64,000 bases of DNA, taken from the NCBI GenBank assembly GCA_030833445.1, contig JAURHD010000001.1, forward strand, positions 62,001-126,000. The letters are read 5' to 3'. The position numbers and the translations under genes were made by a program. Each line of letters starts with the position of its first letter. Within the stretch, counting starts at the first letter, position 1. The notes beneath the pieces are model-generated. The model made no database searches, was not told the DNA's origin, and saw only the letters and a program-made list of their open reading frames with translations. Origin of the DNA: Cephaloticoccus sp. (GTDB lineage Bacteria > Verrucomicrobiota > Verrucomicrobiia > Opitutales > Opitutaceae). Positions 1-11,547 of this stretch are shown in pieces.

Positions 1-113
1 GGGTTTGCGAATCATTTGAGTGAGATATGCCATAGATTTCCCAAACTTGCTCTTGCCGCCTTAAAAGTGCGTCCACTACCTTGCACGGCTCACCACTTGA
101 GGCACATTACACC

Positions 114-449
114 ATGAAGATTAAAGCATATCTCAAACCGCATTGCGGATGGTCTAACGGAGTCCGTGCCATCATGCAGAAACACGCTCTCCCGTTTGAG
201 GATATCGATATCATCAACAACCGCGCAAATTACGCGGAAATGGTCCAAAAATCGGGTCAGCCTCTCTCTCCCTGCGTGGAGATCGACGGCGTGATGCTGG
301 CAGATGTATCGGGCGAGGAAGTTGAAAACTATCTTTTGAGCAACGACTTGGTTAAACCTACCGAGTTAGCGGCCGATGTCCCCACCAACGCGGGATGCTC
401 GGACGAAGAACACGCCAAATTGGCTACTAAAACCATACGATTTTTCTAG
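114..449 (+). CDS. monothiol glutaredoxin-family protein
   Basis: A 111-residue thioredoxin-fold protein. It opens with a beta strand (MKIKAYLKPHC) followed by a CGWS motif, a one-cysteine CxxS active site as in monothiol glutaredoxins. The later stretch SPCVEIDGVMLADVSGEEVENYL fits the cis-proline/second-strand region of GrxC-like proteins, although the residue before CVEIDG is Ser-Pro rather than the common TVP. It would act in the cytosol in glutathione-linked disulfide exchange or Fe-S cluster transfer. An ATG at 81 lies in frame, but homology to the fold starts at the ATG at 114. A terminator follows, so it is probably transcribed separately from gltB. The tail from about residue 85 has an extra cysteine (NAGCSDEEH) of unknown role. 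The 113 bases before the gene show no other feature. Confidence 0.75.
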   Translation: MKIKAYLKPHCGWSNGVRAIMQKHALPFEDIDIINNRANYAEMVQKSGQPLSPCVEIDGVMLADVSGEEVENYLLSNDLVKPTELAADVPTNAGCSDEEHAKLATKTIRFF

Positions 450-477
450 CCTGAGAGCATCCGAAATAACCATCCGG

Positions 478-510
478 GCCGGCTCTCGCAACACGGGACC
501 GGCTTTTTTT
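478..510 (+). terminator. Rho-independent terminator after glutaredoxin gene
   Basis: A GCCGG/CCGGC stem (478-482 with 499-503), extended by partial pairing inside, is followed directly by seven T residues (504-510). It separates the glutaredoxin gene from gltB, which starts 36 bases further on. Confidence 0.75.
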
Positions 511-545
511 GCGCCCCAACTTCCCCCTTCCACTCGATTACAAAA

Positions 546-3500
546 ATGACCAGCACAGACGCTCACCCTACCGGCAACTTCCGCGCTCGCACCGGCCCAC
601 CAGCCAAACAGGGTTTGTATGATCCATTTTTTGAACACGATGCCTGTGGAGTTGGCTTTGTCGCCGACATGCACGGTCGCAAGACCCACCAGACCTTGCT
701 CAACGGTCTGCAAGTGCTGACCAACCTGGACCATCGCGGTGCCGCCGGCAGCGAACCCAATACCGGTGACGGCGCCGGCGTGCTACTGCAGATGCCGCAC
801 AAGTTCTTCAAGGAGGTCTGCGGCAAATCACAGATCACGCTACCTGCACCCGGAGAATACGGTTGTGGCACGATATTCCTGCCCCGCAATCCCGCCGTCC
901 GACGCAAGATCGAGGAGAAACTTACACAGATCATCCAATCAGAAGAGCAAGTCGTCCTCGGCTGGCGCACGGTCCCGACCGACAATTCCTCACTCGGCGA
1001 CACGGCCAAATCCTGCGAGCCGTTCATGCGCCAGATTTTCGTCGGTCGTGGGGCGGACATCACCGACGAAAATGCCTTTGAGCGCAAACTCTACATCATC
1101 CGCAAGCGCGCCTACAGCGAGATTCGCACCTCCACCATGGCGGGCGCCGAATCGTGGTATGTCGCCAGCCTCTCTTGCCGCACCTTGGTTTACAAAGGCA
1201 TGCTGCTGACCGATCAGTTGGCGAAGTATTTCCCTGATCTCTCCAACCCGTCGATGGAGACCGCCATCGCGCTCGTGCATTCCCGTTTCAGCACGAACAC
1301 ATTTCCCAGTTGGGACCGCGCACATCCCTACCGCTACGTCGCGCACAACGGCGAGATCAACACGCTCCGCGGCAACATCAATTGGATGCACGCGCGCGAA
1401 GCCCTGTTTGAGTCCGAACTTTTCGGCGAAGACATCAAGAAGGCCCTGCCCATCGTCAATCCGAACGGCAGTGACTCGGCGATGTTCGACAACGCACTGG
1501 AGCTGCTCGTGTTGGCCGGCCGGCCGCTGGCCCACGCGATCATGATGATGATCCCCGAGCCTTGGTCCGGGGACCAGAACATGGATGACGACCGCCGCGC
1601 GTTCTACCAGTATCACTCCTGTTTGATGGAGCCATGGGACGGACCCGCGGCCATCGCGTTTACCGACGGCCGCCAAATCGGCGCCATTCTTGATCGCAAC
1701 GGCCTGCGCCCGTCGCGCTTTTGTGTGACGACGGATGGCCTGGTCATCATGGCGTCGGAATCTGGCGTGCTCGACATCCCGCCGGAAAACATTCTCCGCA
1801 AAGGCCGTCTCCAACCTGGACGTCTCTTCCTCGTGGATACCGAGCAGGGCCGCATCATTGAGGACGAAGAGATTAAACAGCAGTTGGCCAGCGAACGTCC
1901 CTACCGGACTTGGATCAACGAGCATCTCGTCCATCTTTCGGATCTGCCCGAGGCCCCGTCGATTCCGCCGCCGGATCACGAAACGCTGCTCCAACGGCAA
2001 ATCGCCTTCGGCTACACGCATGAGGATGAGCGCATCATCATCGCTCCGATGGCGCGCGATGGCATCGAAGCTATCGGCTCGATGGGTAACGACGGCGCGC
2101 TCGCGGTCCTCTCCAACCGCCCGCGCCTGCTCTTCGATTATTTCAAGCAGCTCTTCGCCCAGGTCACGAACCCGCCGATCGATTCGATCCGCGAGGAAAT
2201 CGTCATCTCCGCCGAAACCCGCTTGGGTTCGGAAGGCAATTTGCTCAATCCGCAACCATCGGCCTGCCGTCGCGTCGAATTGAAGTGGCCGATTCTCACC
2301 AACGAGGAATTCGCGAAGATCCGCCGCACCGATTTGCCTGGTCTAAAGATCGGCGTGCTGCCGTCACTCTTCCGCGTCGCCCGCGGCGAGAAGGGCCTCG
2401 CCAAGTCGATGGAGGAAATCTGCATCATGGCGCGCCGCATGATCGAAGAGGAAGAGATCAACGTGATCGTCCTCAGTGATCGCGGCGTGAACAGCGACTT
2501 TGCACCGATCCCGGCATTGCTGGCCGTTTCCGGGCTGCATCACTTCCTCATCCGCGAAGGTCTGCGCACGCGCATCAGTCTCGTGATCGAAACCGGCGAA
2601 GCCAGGGAAGTGCATCACTTTGCGCTCCTCATCGGTTACGGAGCCAGCGCGGTCAACCCCTACGTCGCTTTCGAAACAATCGACGACATGATCCAAAGTG
2701 GATCGCTGACGAATGTTGATCACAAGACCGCCTGCAAGAACTTCGTGAAGGCGGCCGCCAAGGGTGTCATCAAGATCATGTCCAAAATGGGCATCTCCTC
2801 GATCCAGAGTTATCGCGGCGCCCAAGTGTTCGAAGCACTCGGTGTGCGGCAGGACGTCATCGATCATTACTTCACATGGACGCCCTCGCGCATCGGCGGC
2901 ATCAGCCTCAACACGATCGCCCGGGAAGTGCTCGCGCGTCATCACTCGGCTTATCCCGAGCGCCGGGTTGCCGGACATGTGCTGCCCGTCGGCGGCATTT
3001 ACCAGTGGCGCTCCGATGGGGAGTCCCACCTCTTCACGCCGGAATCGATTCACCACCTGCAGAAAGCGACGCGCTCCGGCAATTACGCGGCGTTCAAGAA
3101 TTTCTCCAAGCTCATCAACGAACAGGGCGATAAACTCTGCACACTCCGCAGCCTGCTCGAGTTCAAGGCCGGCACGCCGATTCCCATCGAGGAAGTCGAG
3201 CCCGTCGAAGCCATCATGAAGCGCTTCAAGAGCGGCGCCATGTCCTACGGTTCCATTTCCAAAGAAGCTCACGAAACGCTCGCTATTGCCATGAACCGCA
3301 TCGGCGGAAAGTCCAACACGGGTGAAGGCGGTGAAGATTCCGATCGCTTCACCGCGATGGAGAACGGCGACTCGAAAAATTCCGCGATCAAACAGGTCGC
3401 CGCCGGCCGTTTCGGCGTGACGAGCGAATACCTCACCAATGCGCAGGAGTTGCAGATCAAGATGGCGCAAGGGGCCAAGCCCGGTGAGGGCGGCCAGTTG

Positions 3501-5180
3501 CCCGGTAACAAGGTTTATCCATGGATTGCCCGCACCCGCGGCACCACGCCCGGGGTTGGTCTGATTTCGCCCCCGCCACATCACGACATCTACTCGATCG
3601 AGGATCTAGCGGAACTCATTCACGATCTGAAAAACGCCAACCGCCATGCCCGCGTGAGCGTGAAGCTCGTTTCCGAAGTCGGCGTTGGCACGATCGCCGC
3701 CGGCGTCGCCAAGGCGCATGCCGACGTGGTGCTGATTTCCGGTTATGATGGCGGCACGGGCTCGTCGCCGCAAACTTCGATGCAACACGCGGGTCTGCCG
3801 TGGGAACTCGGTTTGGCCGAGACCCACCAGACCTTGGTGCTCAATAATCTTCGCTCGCGCATCGCGGTCGAGACGGACGGCCAGCTTAAAACCGGCCGCG
3901 ACGTGGTCATCGCCGCACTGCTCGGCGCCGAGGAATTTGGTTTCGCCACCGCGCCCCTCGTCGCCACGGGCTGCATCATGATGCGCGTCTGCCATCTCAA
4001 TACCTGTCCCACCGGTATCGCCACGCAGGACCCGCGTCTCCGCGCCAAATACACCGGCAAGCCCGAGCATGTCGTTAACTTCATGAAGTTCATCGCCGAA
4101 GAAGTGCGCGAACTCATGGCGCAACTCGGCTTCCGCACCATCAACGAAATGGTCGGTCAGGTCGGTTGTCTCGAGCCGCGCCGCGCGGTGGATCACTGGA
4201 AGGCGAAGGGCCTCGATTTCTCCAACATCCTCTACGCGCCGGAAGTCGGCGAGGGCATCGGCCGATACTGCACTACCACCCAGGATCACGGCCTCGACAA
4301 GTCACTCGATCTGACGACGTTGCTGGAAATCTGTCAGCCCGCCATCGAACGCGGCGAGAAGGTGGTCGCCGAACTGCCCGTTCGCAACGTGAACCGCGTG
4401 GTCGGCACCATCACCAGTCACGAAGTCACCAAGAAGCACGGTGCCAAAGGCCTGCCCGACGACACTATCCGCATCCGCTTCAAGGGTTCCGCGGGTCAGA
4501 GTTTCGGTGCATTCATGACGCATGGCATGACCTTCTCCATTGAAGGTGATGCCAACGACTACGTCGGCAAGGGCCTTTCGGGCGGCAAGATCATCATCTA
4601 TCCTTCACAACAGGCTACCTTCAAGGCCGAGGAAAACATGATCATCGGCAACGTCGCCCTCTACGGCGCGACGGCCGGGGAATGTTATTTCCGCGGCATG
4701 GCTGGCGAACGTTTCGCCGTTCGCAACTCCGGCGTCAGCGCCGTGGTTGAGGGCATCGGCGACAACGGCTGCGAATACATGACGGGCGGTCGCATCGTCG
4801 TCCTCGGCACCGCCGGTCGCAACTTTGGCGCCGGCATGTCGGGCGGGATCGGCTACGTCCTCGATGAATCGGGCGACTTCGCCAAACGCGTCAACGCCCA
4901 GATGGTCGGCTTGGAAAAACTCGAAAAGCCGGCGGAAATCGAAGAGGTCCGCACGCTCATCCAAAATCATTTGGATTACACCAAGAGCACGCGAGCGAAG
5001 GCCATTCTCGACGACTGGAAAACGTATCTGCCAAAATTCGTGAAGGTCATGCCCAAGGACTACAAGCGCATGCTCGCCTGCATTGAGCGCGCCAAGGACC
5101 AAGGCCTGACCGGTGACGAAGCCATCATGGCAGCCTTCGAAGAAAACTCCCGCGATACTTCACGCGTCGGCGGCAACTAA
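546..5180 (+). CDS. gltB: glutamate synthase large subunit (first copy)
   Basis: A 1544-residue alpha subunit of glutamate synthase, which uses glutamine amide nitrogen to convert 2-oxoglutarate to glutamate. Order of domains: a 33-residue propeptide, then Cys34 (HDACGVGF) as the predicted N-terminal nucleophile of the class II glutaminase domain; central domain; FMN-binding synthase domain with [12 protein letters not shown] and [14 protein letters not shown]; 3Fe-4S cysteines C1143, C1149 and C1154 (spacing C-x5-C-x4-C); and the C-terminal beta-helix GXGXG domain ([20 protein letters not shown]). Length is normal for the bacterial family. The gltD stop-to-start gap is only 24 bases, so the two should be co-transcribed. 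The unusual feature is a second large-subunit gene downstream of gltD. Confidence 0.97.
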   Translation: MTSTDAHPTGNFRARTGPPAKQGLYDPFFEHDACGVGFVADMHGRKTHQTLLNGLQVLTNLDHRGAAGSEPNTGDGAGVLLQMPHKFFKEVCGKSQITLPAPGEYGCGTIFLPRNPAVRRKIEEKLTQIIQSEEQVVLGWRTVPTDNSSLGDTAKSCEPFMRQIFVGRGADITDENAFERKLYIIRKRAYSEIRTSTMAGAESWYVASLSCRTLVYKGMLLTDQLAKYFPDLSNPSMETAIALVHSRFSTNTFPSWDRAHPYRYVAHNGEINTLRGNINWMHAREALFESELFGEDIKKALPIVNPNGSDSAMFDNALELLVLAGRPLAHAIMMMIPEPWSGDQNMDDDRRAFYQYHSCLMEPWDGPAAIAFTDGRQIGAILDRNGLRPSRFCVTTDGLVIMASESGVLDIPPENILRKGRLQPGRLFLVDTEQGRIIEDEEIKQQLASERPYRTWINEHLVHLSDLPEAPSIPPPDHETLLQRQIAFGYTHEDERIIIAPMARDGIEAIGSMGNDGALAVLSNRPRLLFDYFKQLFAQVTNPPIDSIREEIVISAETRLGSEGNLLNPQPSACRRVELKWPILTNEEFAKIRRTDLPGLKIGVLPSLFRVARGEKGLAKSMEEICIMARRMIEEEEINVIVLSDRGVNSDFAPIPALLAVSGLHHFLIREGLRTRISLVIETGEAREVHHFALLIGYGASAVNPYVAFETIDDMIQSGSLTNVDHKTACKNFVKAAAKGVIKIMSKMGISSIQSYRGAQVFEALGVRQDVIDHYFTWTPSRIGGISLNTIAREVLARHHSAYPERRVAGHVLPVGGIYQWRSDGESHLFTPESIHHLQKATRSGNYAAFKNFSKLINEQGDKLCTLRSLLEFKAGTPIPIEEVEPVEAIMKRFKSGAMSYGSISKEAHETLAIAMNRIGGKSNTGEGGEDSDRFTAMENGDSKNSAIKQVAAGRFGVTSEYLTNAQELQIKMAQGAKPGEGGQLPGNKVYPWIARTRGTTPGVGLISPPPHHDIYSIEDLAELIHDLKNANRHARVSVKLVSEVGVGTIAAGVAKAHADVVLISGYDGGTGSSPQTSMQHAGLPWELGLAETHQTLVLNNLRSRIAVETDGQLKTGRDVVIAALLGAEEFGFATAPLVATGCIMMRVCHLNTCPTGIATQDPRLRAKYTGKPEHVVNFMKFIAEEVRELMAQLGFRTINEMVGQVGCLEPRRAVDHWKAKGLDFSNILYAPEVGEGIGRYCTTTQDHGLDKSLDLTTLLEICQPAIERGEKVVAELPVRNVNRVVGTITSHEVTKKHGAKGLPDDTIRIRFKGSAGQSFGAFMTHGMTFSIEGDANDYVGKGLSGGKIIIYPSQQATFKAEENMIIGNVALYGATAGECYFRGMAGERFAVRNSGVSAVVEGIGDNGCEYMTGGRIVVLGTAGRNFGAGMSGGIGYVLDESGDFAKRVNAQMVGLEKLEKPAEIEEVRTLIQNHLDYTKSTRAKAILDDWKTYLPKFVKVMPKDYKRMLACIERAKDQGLTGDEAIMAAFEENSRDTSRVGGN

Positions 5181-5204
5181 ACCCAATCATACCCCTTACA
5201 CATC

Positions 5205-6686
5205 ATGGGAAAGCCAACAGGATTTGTCGAATACATGCGCGAACTGCCGGTGGATCGTCCACCGCTCGAACGCGTGCGCGATTGGAAAGAGTTTCACCAG
5301 CACATGGAGCCGAAGAAGCTCCGCCAACAAGGCGCACGCTGCATGGATTGCGGTGTTCCGTTCTGCCATACGGGCAAACTGATCGGCGGCATGGCTTCCG
5401 GTTGTCCGATCAACAACCTCATCCCCGAGTGGAACGACCTCGTTTACCACAACCAATGGAAGGAAGCACTCGGTCGTCTGCACAAGACGAACAACTTCCC
5501 CGAGTTCACCGGCCGCGTCTGCCCTGCACCCTGTGAAGGGTCGTGTGTGCTTGGCCTCAACGGTCCTCCGGTCACGATCAAGAACATCGAAGCGGCCATC
5601 ACCGACCGCGGCTGGGACGAGGGCTGGGTCATTCCGGAAGCACCGAAAGTTCGCACCGGCAAGAAAGTCGCCGTCATCGGCTCCGGCCCCGCCGGGCTCT
5701 CCGCCGCTGCGCAGCTCAACTTGGCCGGACACTCCGTCACCGTCTTTGAGCGCGCTGATCGTCCGGGCGGCCTGTTGATGTATGGCATTCCGAACATGAA
5801 GCTCGACAAGCAGGACGTCGTCTTGCGCCGCATCAAGCTCATGGAAAAGGAAGGCATCAAGTTCATCTGCAACGCCAACGTCGGCGAAAACGTTGAACCC
5901 GAGATTTTTCTCCACGAATACGACGCCACCGTCATCTGCACCGGGGCGACGCAGCCGCGCAACCTCCCCATCGAAGGCCGCGACCTGAAGGGCGTGCACT
6001 TCGCGATGGAGTTTCTCACCGCCAACACCAAGGCCGTGCTGGCCAAGGAAGGCGCGAGCCCGATCAACGCGGCCGGCAAGGATGTCGTCGTCATCGGCGG
6101 GGGTGACACCGGCACCGATTGCGTCGGCACCTCGATGCGTCATGGTGCGAAGAGCATTCTCCAAATCGAGATTCTGCCCAAGCCCGCCATGGAACGCCAA
6201 GCGGACAATCCGTGGCCCGAATGGCCCAAGGTTTACAAGATGGATTACGGCCAGGAAGAAGCTGCCGCCAAGTTTGGCGAGGATCCCCGCATCTATCTCA
6301 CCACCGTAAAAAAGTTTATCGGCGACGAGCAGGGCAACTTGAAGGAACTCGTCACCGTGGAGATCAAGTGGGACAAAAACGAGAAGGGCCAGTTTATCCC
6401 CGTGGAACAACCCGGCACCGAAAAAACGCATCCCGCGCAGCTAGTGCTGCTTGCGATGGGATTCCTCGGACCAGAGCAGGCATTGCTCAAGGAAATCAAG
6501 GTGGAAACCGATCCCCGCTCCAACGTGAAGGCGGAGCACGGTAAATTCACCACCAGCATTCCGAGCGTCTTCGCCGCCGGCGATTGCCGCCGCGGTCAAA
6601 GCTTGGTCGTGTGGGCAATCAACGAAGGCCGCGGTGCCGCGCGTGAATGCGACCGGTTCCTGATGGGGGCGACCGATCTACCCTAG
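5205..6686 (+). CDS. gltD: glutamate synthase small subunit (NADPH, FAD, Fe-S)
   Basis: A 493-residue beta subunit that passes electrons from NAD(P)H to the large subunit. The N-terminal third has the cysteine sets of the two 4Fe-4S clusters ([24 protein letters not shown]). An FAD-binding Rossmann motif ([12 protein letters not shown]) follows, then an NADPH-binding motif ([13 protein letters not shown]). The segment with [18 protein letters not shown] is typical of true GltD rather than of related dihydropyrimidine dehydrogenase subunits. It sits 24 bases after the first large subunit and 99 bases before the second. Being the only small subunit here, it may serve both large subunits; that sharing is inference. 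Confidence 0.96.
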   Translation: MGKPTGFVEYMRELPVDRPPLERVRDWKEFHQHMEPKKLRQQGARCMDCGVPFCHTGKLIGGMASGCPINNLIPEWNDLVYHNQWKEALGRLHKTNNFPEFTGRVCPAPCEGSCVLGLNGPPVTIKNIEAAITDRGWDEGWVIPEAPKVRTGKKVAVIGSGPAGLSAAAQLNLAGHSVTVFERADRPGGLLMYGIPNMKLDKQDVVLRRIKLMEKEGIKFICNANVGENVEPEIFLHEYDATVICTGATQPRNLPIEGRDLKGVHFAMEFLTANTKAVLAKEGASPINAAGKDVVVIGGGDTGTDCVGTSMRHGAKSILQIEILPKPAMERQADNPWPEWPKVYKMDYGQEEAAAKFGEDPRIYLTTVKKFIGDEQGNLKELVTVEIKWDKNEKGQFIPVEQPGTEKTHPAQLVLLAMGFLGPEQALLKEIKVETDPRSNVKAEHGKFTTSIPSVFAAGDCRRGQSLVVWAINEGRGAARECDRFLMGATDLP

Positions 6687-6785
6687 GCCCAGACTAAGCC
6701 AAAAATTCTTTGTCCTATCATCGGCCCGATTCCTGCGTGCACCTCATCGATTCAGTAATCAGGCCTCCCTTTCGATCCTTTCGTC

Positions 6786-9700
6786 ATGACTCAAGTTCAA
6801 CCTTCACCACTCTACCATCCCGACCAGGAGCACGATGCCTGTGGTGTGGGTTTCATCGCGAAAATCTCGGGTGAACGTAGTCATGACTTGGTTGAACGCG
6901 CCCTGAGCGCCCTGCGGGCACTGGCCCACCGGGGGGCGATTGATGCCGACGCGGTCACGGGCGACGGGGCGGGGATTCTCACCCAGATCCCGGTCGAGCT
7001 TTTCCGCGAATTTCTCGATGGTAAAAAGAAACACCTGTTGCGTGATTCCGATCTCGGCGTCGGCATGATTTTTCTGCCGCGTGAGGACGAGTCAGCCCAG
7101 GTAGCCGGCAAGAAGATCATTGAACAGTCCGTTAAAGCGGAAGGGTTGGTTTTCCTCGGCTGGCGGGAAGTGCCAGTCGATTCCGCCTGTCTGGGCCGCA
7201 AAGCGCTCGAGACCCAACCCCTGATCTTACAAGCGTTGGTCAGTCGCCGGGAAGATGACATGAGTGACGATGAGTTTGAGCGGCGGATCTTTCTTGCGCA
7301 GAAGGTGGCGGAGCGCCGGGCGGGGGAAATGAATCTCGAAGGATTCTACATCTGCTCCTTCTCATCCCGCACCATCGTCTACAAGGGCCTCTTCAACGCC
7401 CCGCAGGTCCGCAAGTATTTCATCGACCTCAAGTCGCCGAAATTCACCTCCGCCCTGGCGGTATTCCATCAGCGCTACTCGACCAACACCTTTCCCACTT
7501 GGCACCTCGCGCATCCGTTCCGCCAGATGGCCCACAATGGCGAAATCAACACCATCCGTGGCAACCGCAACCTGATGCGGGCACGCGAACGCAGTGCGGC
7601 GCACGGCGTGTGGGGTGATCGCTTCGCCGATCTTCGGCCGCTCGTGCAGCCGGACATGAGTGACTCAGCCTCTTTCGACAATGCCCTCCAGTTACTGACC
7701 CTCAGTGGCCGCGACCCGCTCCAAGCCTGCACCATCATGATGCCGCCGGCTTGGGAACAGGACAAGTCGCTCACTCCGGAACAACAGGCCTTCTATCGCT
7801 ATCATTCCTGCATGCTGGAGCCATGGGATGGTCCCGCCGCCGTGGTTTTCACCGATGGCAAGATTGTCGGTGCCGCCCTCGATCGCAACGGGCTGCGCCC
7901 GGCCCGTTACAAGATCTTTGATGATGGTTATGTGCTCCTCGCGAGTGAAGCCGGTCTCGTGCACGACTGGCCCGGCAAGGTCGTTACCAACGGGCGCCTC
8001 GGCCCCGGACGAATGATCGGCATCGACCTGATCGCAAAGAAGTTTCTGCCGGACGACGAAATCAAGTCGGCGATGACTGCGCAGCCGCATTTCCGCACTT
8101 GGTGTGACGAGCATCTCGTCAACCTCCACAACTTTGCGAAGGCTCCGGCAGCTGAGCCTGCACCCAAGTCCGTTTCCATCGCGCCACAGCTTTCCTTTGG
8201 CTACGATCTCGACGAACGGGAAATGATTCTCACACCGTTGGCCGAAGGCATGGAGCCAACCGGATCGATGGGCGACGACACCCCGCTGGCCGTGCTATCG
8301 CGCCGCCCCCGGCTGCTCTACACGTATTTCAAGCAGCTCTTCGCGCAGGTCACCAATCCCCCGATCGATTCCATCCGTGAGAAGTCGGTCATGTCACTGG
8401 CCATGTATCTCGGCGGGCGTCTCGGCCTGTTCGAGGAGCTCCCCCGCACCAGTGGTTTTGTGGAACTGGAATCCCCGGTCCTGTTTGATCACGAAGTCGC
8501 CGCGTTGTTTGACGTGCCATTCCTCAAGAACCGCGTCGTGAGGCTCAGTGCGACCTTCAATGCGGCCGATGGACCGACGGCATTGGAACTAGCGGTGCAG
8601 GAACTCGCCGGCCGCGCCACCGCAGCGGTCGAGGACGACAACGCGAAGGTAATCATTATTTCAGACCGGGATGTCAGTGCCGAAAAGGCCGCCATCCCCA
8701 TGTTGCTCGCGGTTGGCGCCATCAACCGTCGCTTGACCCGGGCCGGCCTGCGTCTGCGTTGTGATCTGGTCGCGGAGACCGGGGAAGCCCGCGACGTGCA
8801 TCATATCGCCACTTTGTTGGGCTTCGGTGTGAATGCCGTGAATCCGTGGATGGCTTTTGATATTGTGAGCGAGATTGCGGCCAGCGGCAGCACGACCAAG
8901 CCGGTTACCCCTGCCGAAGCGCGTGAAAACTACAAGAAGGCCATCATGGCCGGTCTGTTAAAGATCATGGCCAAGATGGGCATCAGCACCCTGCACAGTT
9001 ACCGCGGCGCCCAGTTGTTCGAAGCGCTCGGCATCGGTCCGAAGGTCATCGATGACTGCTTCCTGCGCACCGCATCACCGATTGGGGGCATCGGTTACGC
9101 GGAAATCGCCGTGGAAACACTGCGTCGTCACGATAACGCCTACGCCGAAGCGCCTGCCGCCGCCGCGGAAGGGGATGCAGCAGCGGGATCGAGCGATCCC
9201 ACGCTGCACAACGAAGGCTATTTGCGCGTCAACAAGCGCGGCGAGGGTGAATACCACGGTTGGAACCCGAAGGTTGTTTCGGCCATGAACCGCTTCACCC
9301 GGGATGGGTCGGAGGATAATTACAATGGTTGGAAGTCCGTCACCAACGAACATCAACCCCTCGCGATCAAGGACCTGCTCAAAATCCGTTTTGATAAGCG
9401 CCCTCCGGTCGCGGTGGACGAAGTAGAACCCATTGAAGACATTCGTCGTCGTTTCACGACGGCGGGTATGTCCTTGGGCGCACTTTCCCCCGAAGCTCAC
9501 GAAACCCTGGCCATCGCGATGAACCGTATTGGCGGTAAGTCGAACTCGGGCGAAGGCGGCGAGGATCCGGTGCGTTTCTCCATCCGCGAGAACGGGGATT
9601 CCGCCAACAGTGCCATCAAGCAGGTCGCCTCGGGTCGTTTCGGCGTCACCGCGGAATACCTGGCCAACGCGAAGGAAATCGAAATCAAGATGGCCCAAGG

Positions 9701-11366
9701 CGCCAAGCCAGGCGAGGGCGGCCAGCTGCCCGGACACAAGGTTTCGCCACTAATTGCGCGTCTTCGCTTCAGTGTGCCGGGCGTGACGCTCATTTCGCCG
9801 CCGCCACACCACGACATCTATTCCATTGAGGATCTCGCGCAGCTCATCTTCGACCTCAAGGAGGTTAATCCGCGCGCCAAGGTCTGCGTGAAACTCGTTT
9901 CCTCGTCCGGCGTCGGCACCATCGCGGCGGGCGTGGCCAAGGCCTATGCCGACGTTGTGCTTGTGTCCGGCCATGAAGGCGGCACGGGCGCCTCGCCCCT
10001 CGCCTCGATCAAGAATGCCGGGTCTGCCTGGGAAATCGGCGTGGCCGAGGCTCATCAGGTCCTCATGATGAACGGACTGCGCAACCGTATCGTGCTGCGC
10101 ACCGACGGCGGCATGAAGACCGGCCGCGATATCATCATCGCCGCCCTCCTCGGCGCGGAAGAATTCAACTTTGGCACAGCCGCCCTCATAGCGGCCGGCT
10201 GCGCTATGTTCCGCGTCTGCCATTTGAACACCTGCCCGGTTGGCGTTGCTACGCAACGCGACGACTTGCGGGCCAAGTTCCGCGGCAAGGCCGACAACGT
10301 CATTAACTATTTCAACGCCGTTGCCGACGACGTGCGCCATTACCTGGCCAAACTCGGCGTGCGTTCCCTGAACGAAATCGTTGGTCGCACCGAATTGTTG
10401 CAACAAATCGAGGATCCGGAGAACCCGAAGACCCACATGATCGATTTGTCGGCCCTCTTGCACGATCCGGATCCTACCGGAGAGCTGGATCGTTACCACA
10501 CCCGCGAGCGCAACGAGCGCTTCGGTAACGAGGGCTCGCTCGACGAGGCTATTCTGCAGGAAGCGCGCGATGTAATCCTCGGCAAAAGCGCCCGGTTGGT
10601 CGCCCGTTACAAGATCACCAACGTCAACCGCGACATCGGCACCCACTTGTCTGGCCAAATCGCCTACCAACGCGGTAATCAAGGCCTGCCTCCCGGCACC
10701 ATCGACCTCACCTTCACCGGTAGCGCGGGCCAAAGCCTCGGTGCCTTCTTGGTGAACGGCATCAAGCTCACCTTGAATGGCGAAGCCAACGATTATGTCG
10801 GCAAAGGCATGGCCGGCGGTGAGATTATCGTCCGCCCACGACCCAATGAGCAGTTCGAGTGGCACACCAACTGTATTCTGGGCAACACCTGCCTCTACGG
10901 AGCCACCGGCGGCGTGTTGTTTGCCGCGGGCTGGGCCGGAGAACGGTTTGCCGTGCGTAATTCCGGCGCCATCGCGGTGGTTGAAGGAGTCGGCGAGCAC
11001 GGTTGTGAATATATGACCGGCGGTGTCGTGGTAATCCTCGGTCGCACCGGCAAAAACTTCGGCGCCGGCATGAGCGGCGGCCTCGCGTTTGTCTATGACG
11101 AGCGCGGCACCCTGCCGGATCGGTATAATTCGCAGATGATCGGGTTGGAGCGGCTGAACAATGACGATGAGGTCGTAAGTCTGCGCCAACTGGTCGCGGC
11201 CCATGCCAATCAGACCGGCAGTCCGCATGCGCAAAAGCTCGTCGCTAATTGGGAAACCCTGGTGGGCAAGTTCTGGAAAGTGGTGCCGCATCCGCCCACG
11301 CCGGATACGCCCAAACAAGTATTTGCCTTCGATAAAACGAAGGTGCCGGTGTCGATCGCTCCGTGA
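6786..11366 (+). CDS. glutamate synthase large subunit (second copy)
   Basis: A 1526-residue paralogue of the first large subunit with the same domain order. The predicted nucleophile is Cys19 (HDACGVGF) after a shorter 18-residue propeptide. The FMN/synthase motifs ([26 protein letters not shown]) and the 3Fe-4S cysteines C1139, C1145, C1150 are all present, so it looks catalytically complete. It differs from the first copy by a low-complexity Ala-rich insert near residue 785-800 and a different flanking segment (HNEGYLRVNKRGEGEYHGW), which resembles the long-linker GOGAT type. It lies 99 bases after gltD with no obvious terminator between them and is followed by a strong hairpin. Whether it uses GltD or ferredoxin cannot be read from the sequence. 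Confidence 0.95.
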   Translation: MTQVQPSPLYHPDQEHDACGVGFIAKISGERSHDLVERALSALRALAHRGAIDADAVTGDGAGILTQIPVELFREFLDGKKKHLLRDSDLGVGMIFLPREDESAQVAGKKIIEQSVKAEGLVFLGWREVPVDSACLGRKALETQPLILQALVSRREDDMSDDEFERRIFLAQKVAERRAGEMNLEGFYICSFSSRTIVYKGLFNAPQVRKYFIDLKSPKFTSALAVFHQRYSTNTFPTWHLAHPFRQMAHNGEINTIRGNRNLMRARERSAAHGVWGDRFADLRPLVQPDMSDSASFDNALQLLTLSGRDPLQACTIMMPPAWEQDKSLTPEQQAFYRYHSCMLEPWDGPAAVVFTDGKIVGAALDRNGLRPARYKIFDDGYVLLASEAGLVHDWPGKVVTNGRLGPGRMIGIDLIAKKFLPDDEIKSAMTAQPHFRTWCDEHLVNLHNFAKAPAAEPAPKSVSIAPQLSFGYDLDEREMILTPLAEGMEPTGSMGDDTPLAVLSRRPRLLYTYFKQLFAQVTNPPIDSIREKSVMSLAMYLGGRLGLFEELPRTSGFVELESPVLFDHEVAALFDVPFLKNRVVRLSATFNAADGPTALELAVQELAGRATAAVEDDNAKVIIISDRDVSAEKAAIPMLLAVGAINRRLTRAGLRLRCDLVAETGEARDVHHIATLLGFGVNAVNPWMAFDIVSEIAASGSTTKPVTPAEARENYKKAIMAGLLKIMAKMGISTLHSYRGAQLFEALGIGPKVIDDCFLRTASPIGGIGYAEIAVETLRRHDNAYAEAPAAAAEGDAAAGSSDPTLHNEGYLRVNKRGEGEYHGWNPKVVSAMNRFTRDGSEDNYNGWKSVTNEHQPLAIKDLLKIRFDKRPPVAVDEVEPIEDIRRRFTTAGMSLGALSPEAHETLAIAMNRIGGKSNSGEGGEDPVRFSIRENGDSANSAIKQVASGRFGVTAEYLANAKEIEIKMAQGAKPGEGGQLPGHKVSPLIARLRFSVPGVTLISPPPHHDIYSIEDLAQLIFDLKEVNPRAKVCVKLVSSSGVGTIAAGVAKAYADVVLVSGHEGGTGASPLASIKNAGSAWEIGVAEAHQVLMMNGLRNRIVLRTDGGMKTGRDIIIAALLGAEEFNFGTAALIAAGCAMFRVCHLNTCPVGVATQRDDLRAKFRGKADNVINYFNAVADDVRHYLAKLGVRSLNEIVGRTELLQQIEDPENPKTHMIDLSALLHDPDPTGELDRYHTRERNERFGNEGSLDEAILQEARDVILGKSARLVARYKITNVNRDIGTHLSGQIAYQRGNQGLPPGTIDLTFTGSAGQSLGAFLVNGIKLTLNGEANDYVGKGMAGGEIIVRPRPNEQFEWHTNCILGNTCLYGATGGVLFAAGWAGERFAVRNSGAIAVVEGVGEHGCEYMTGGVVVILGRTGKNFGAGMSGGLAFVYDERGTLPDRYNSQMIGLERLNNDDEVVSLRQLVAAHANQTGSPHAQKLVANWETLVGKFWKVVPHPPTPDTPKQVFAFDKTKVPVSIAP

Positions 11367-11385
11367 GACACCATAACTAAGGGGC

Positions 11386-11415
11386 GTTAACGGGTCGCGA
11401 AAGCGACCCGTTAAC
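11386..11415 (+). terminator. 13-bp perfect hairpin with GAAA loop after second gltB
   Basis: GTTAACGGGTCGC (11386-11398) pairs perfectly with 11403-11415 around a GAAA tetraloop. It begins 19 bases after the stop codon of the second large-subunit gene. Only scattered T residues follow (TGCTTGGTTT), so it may act as a terminator or as a 3'-end stabilising stem. The remaining bases up to 11547 show no gene. Confidence 0.55.
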
Positions 11416-11547
11416 TGCTTGGTTTGGCAGGCATGGCCAACAAGCCAATCAACAGGGTGCCGGATAGACGGGTCGCATTGCTCGCCCATTACCCCGTTTA
11501 AGTGAATTGAGGTTGGCGCGGACGGCGTCGCACGGCAAAAAGCCGGC

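Noticed and set aside
990-2255. 421-codon open frame on the minus strand inside gltB
   Set aside because: Long antisense frames arise from GC-rich third positions. The translation has no recognisable domain and the plus strand encodes an unmistakable GltB.
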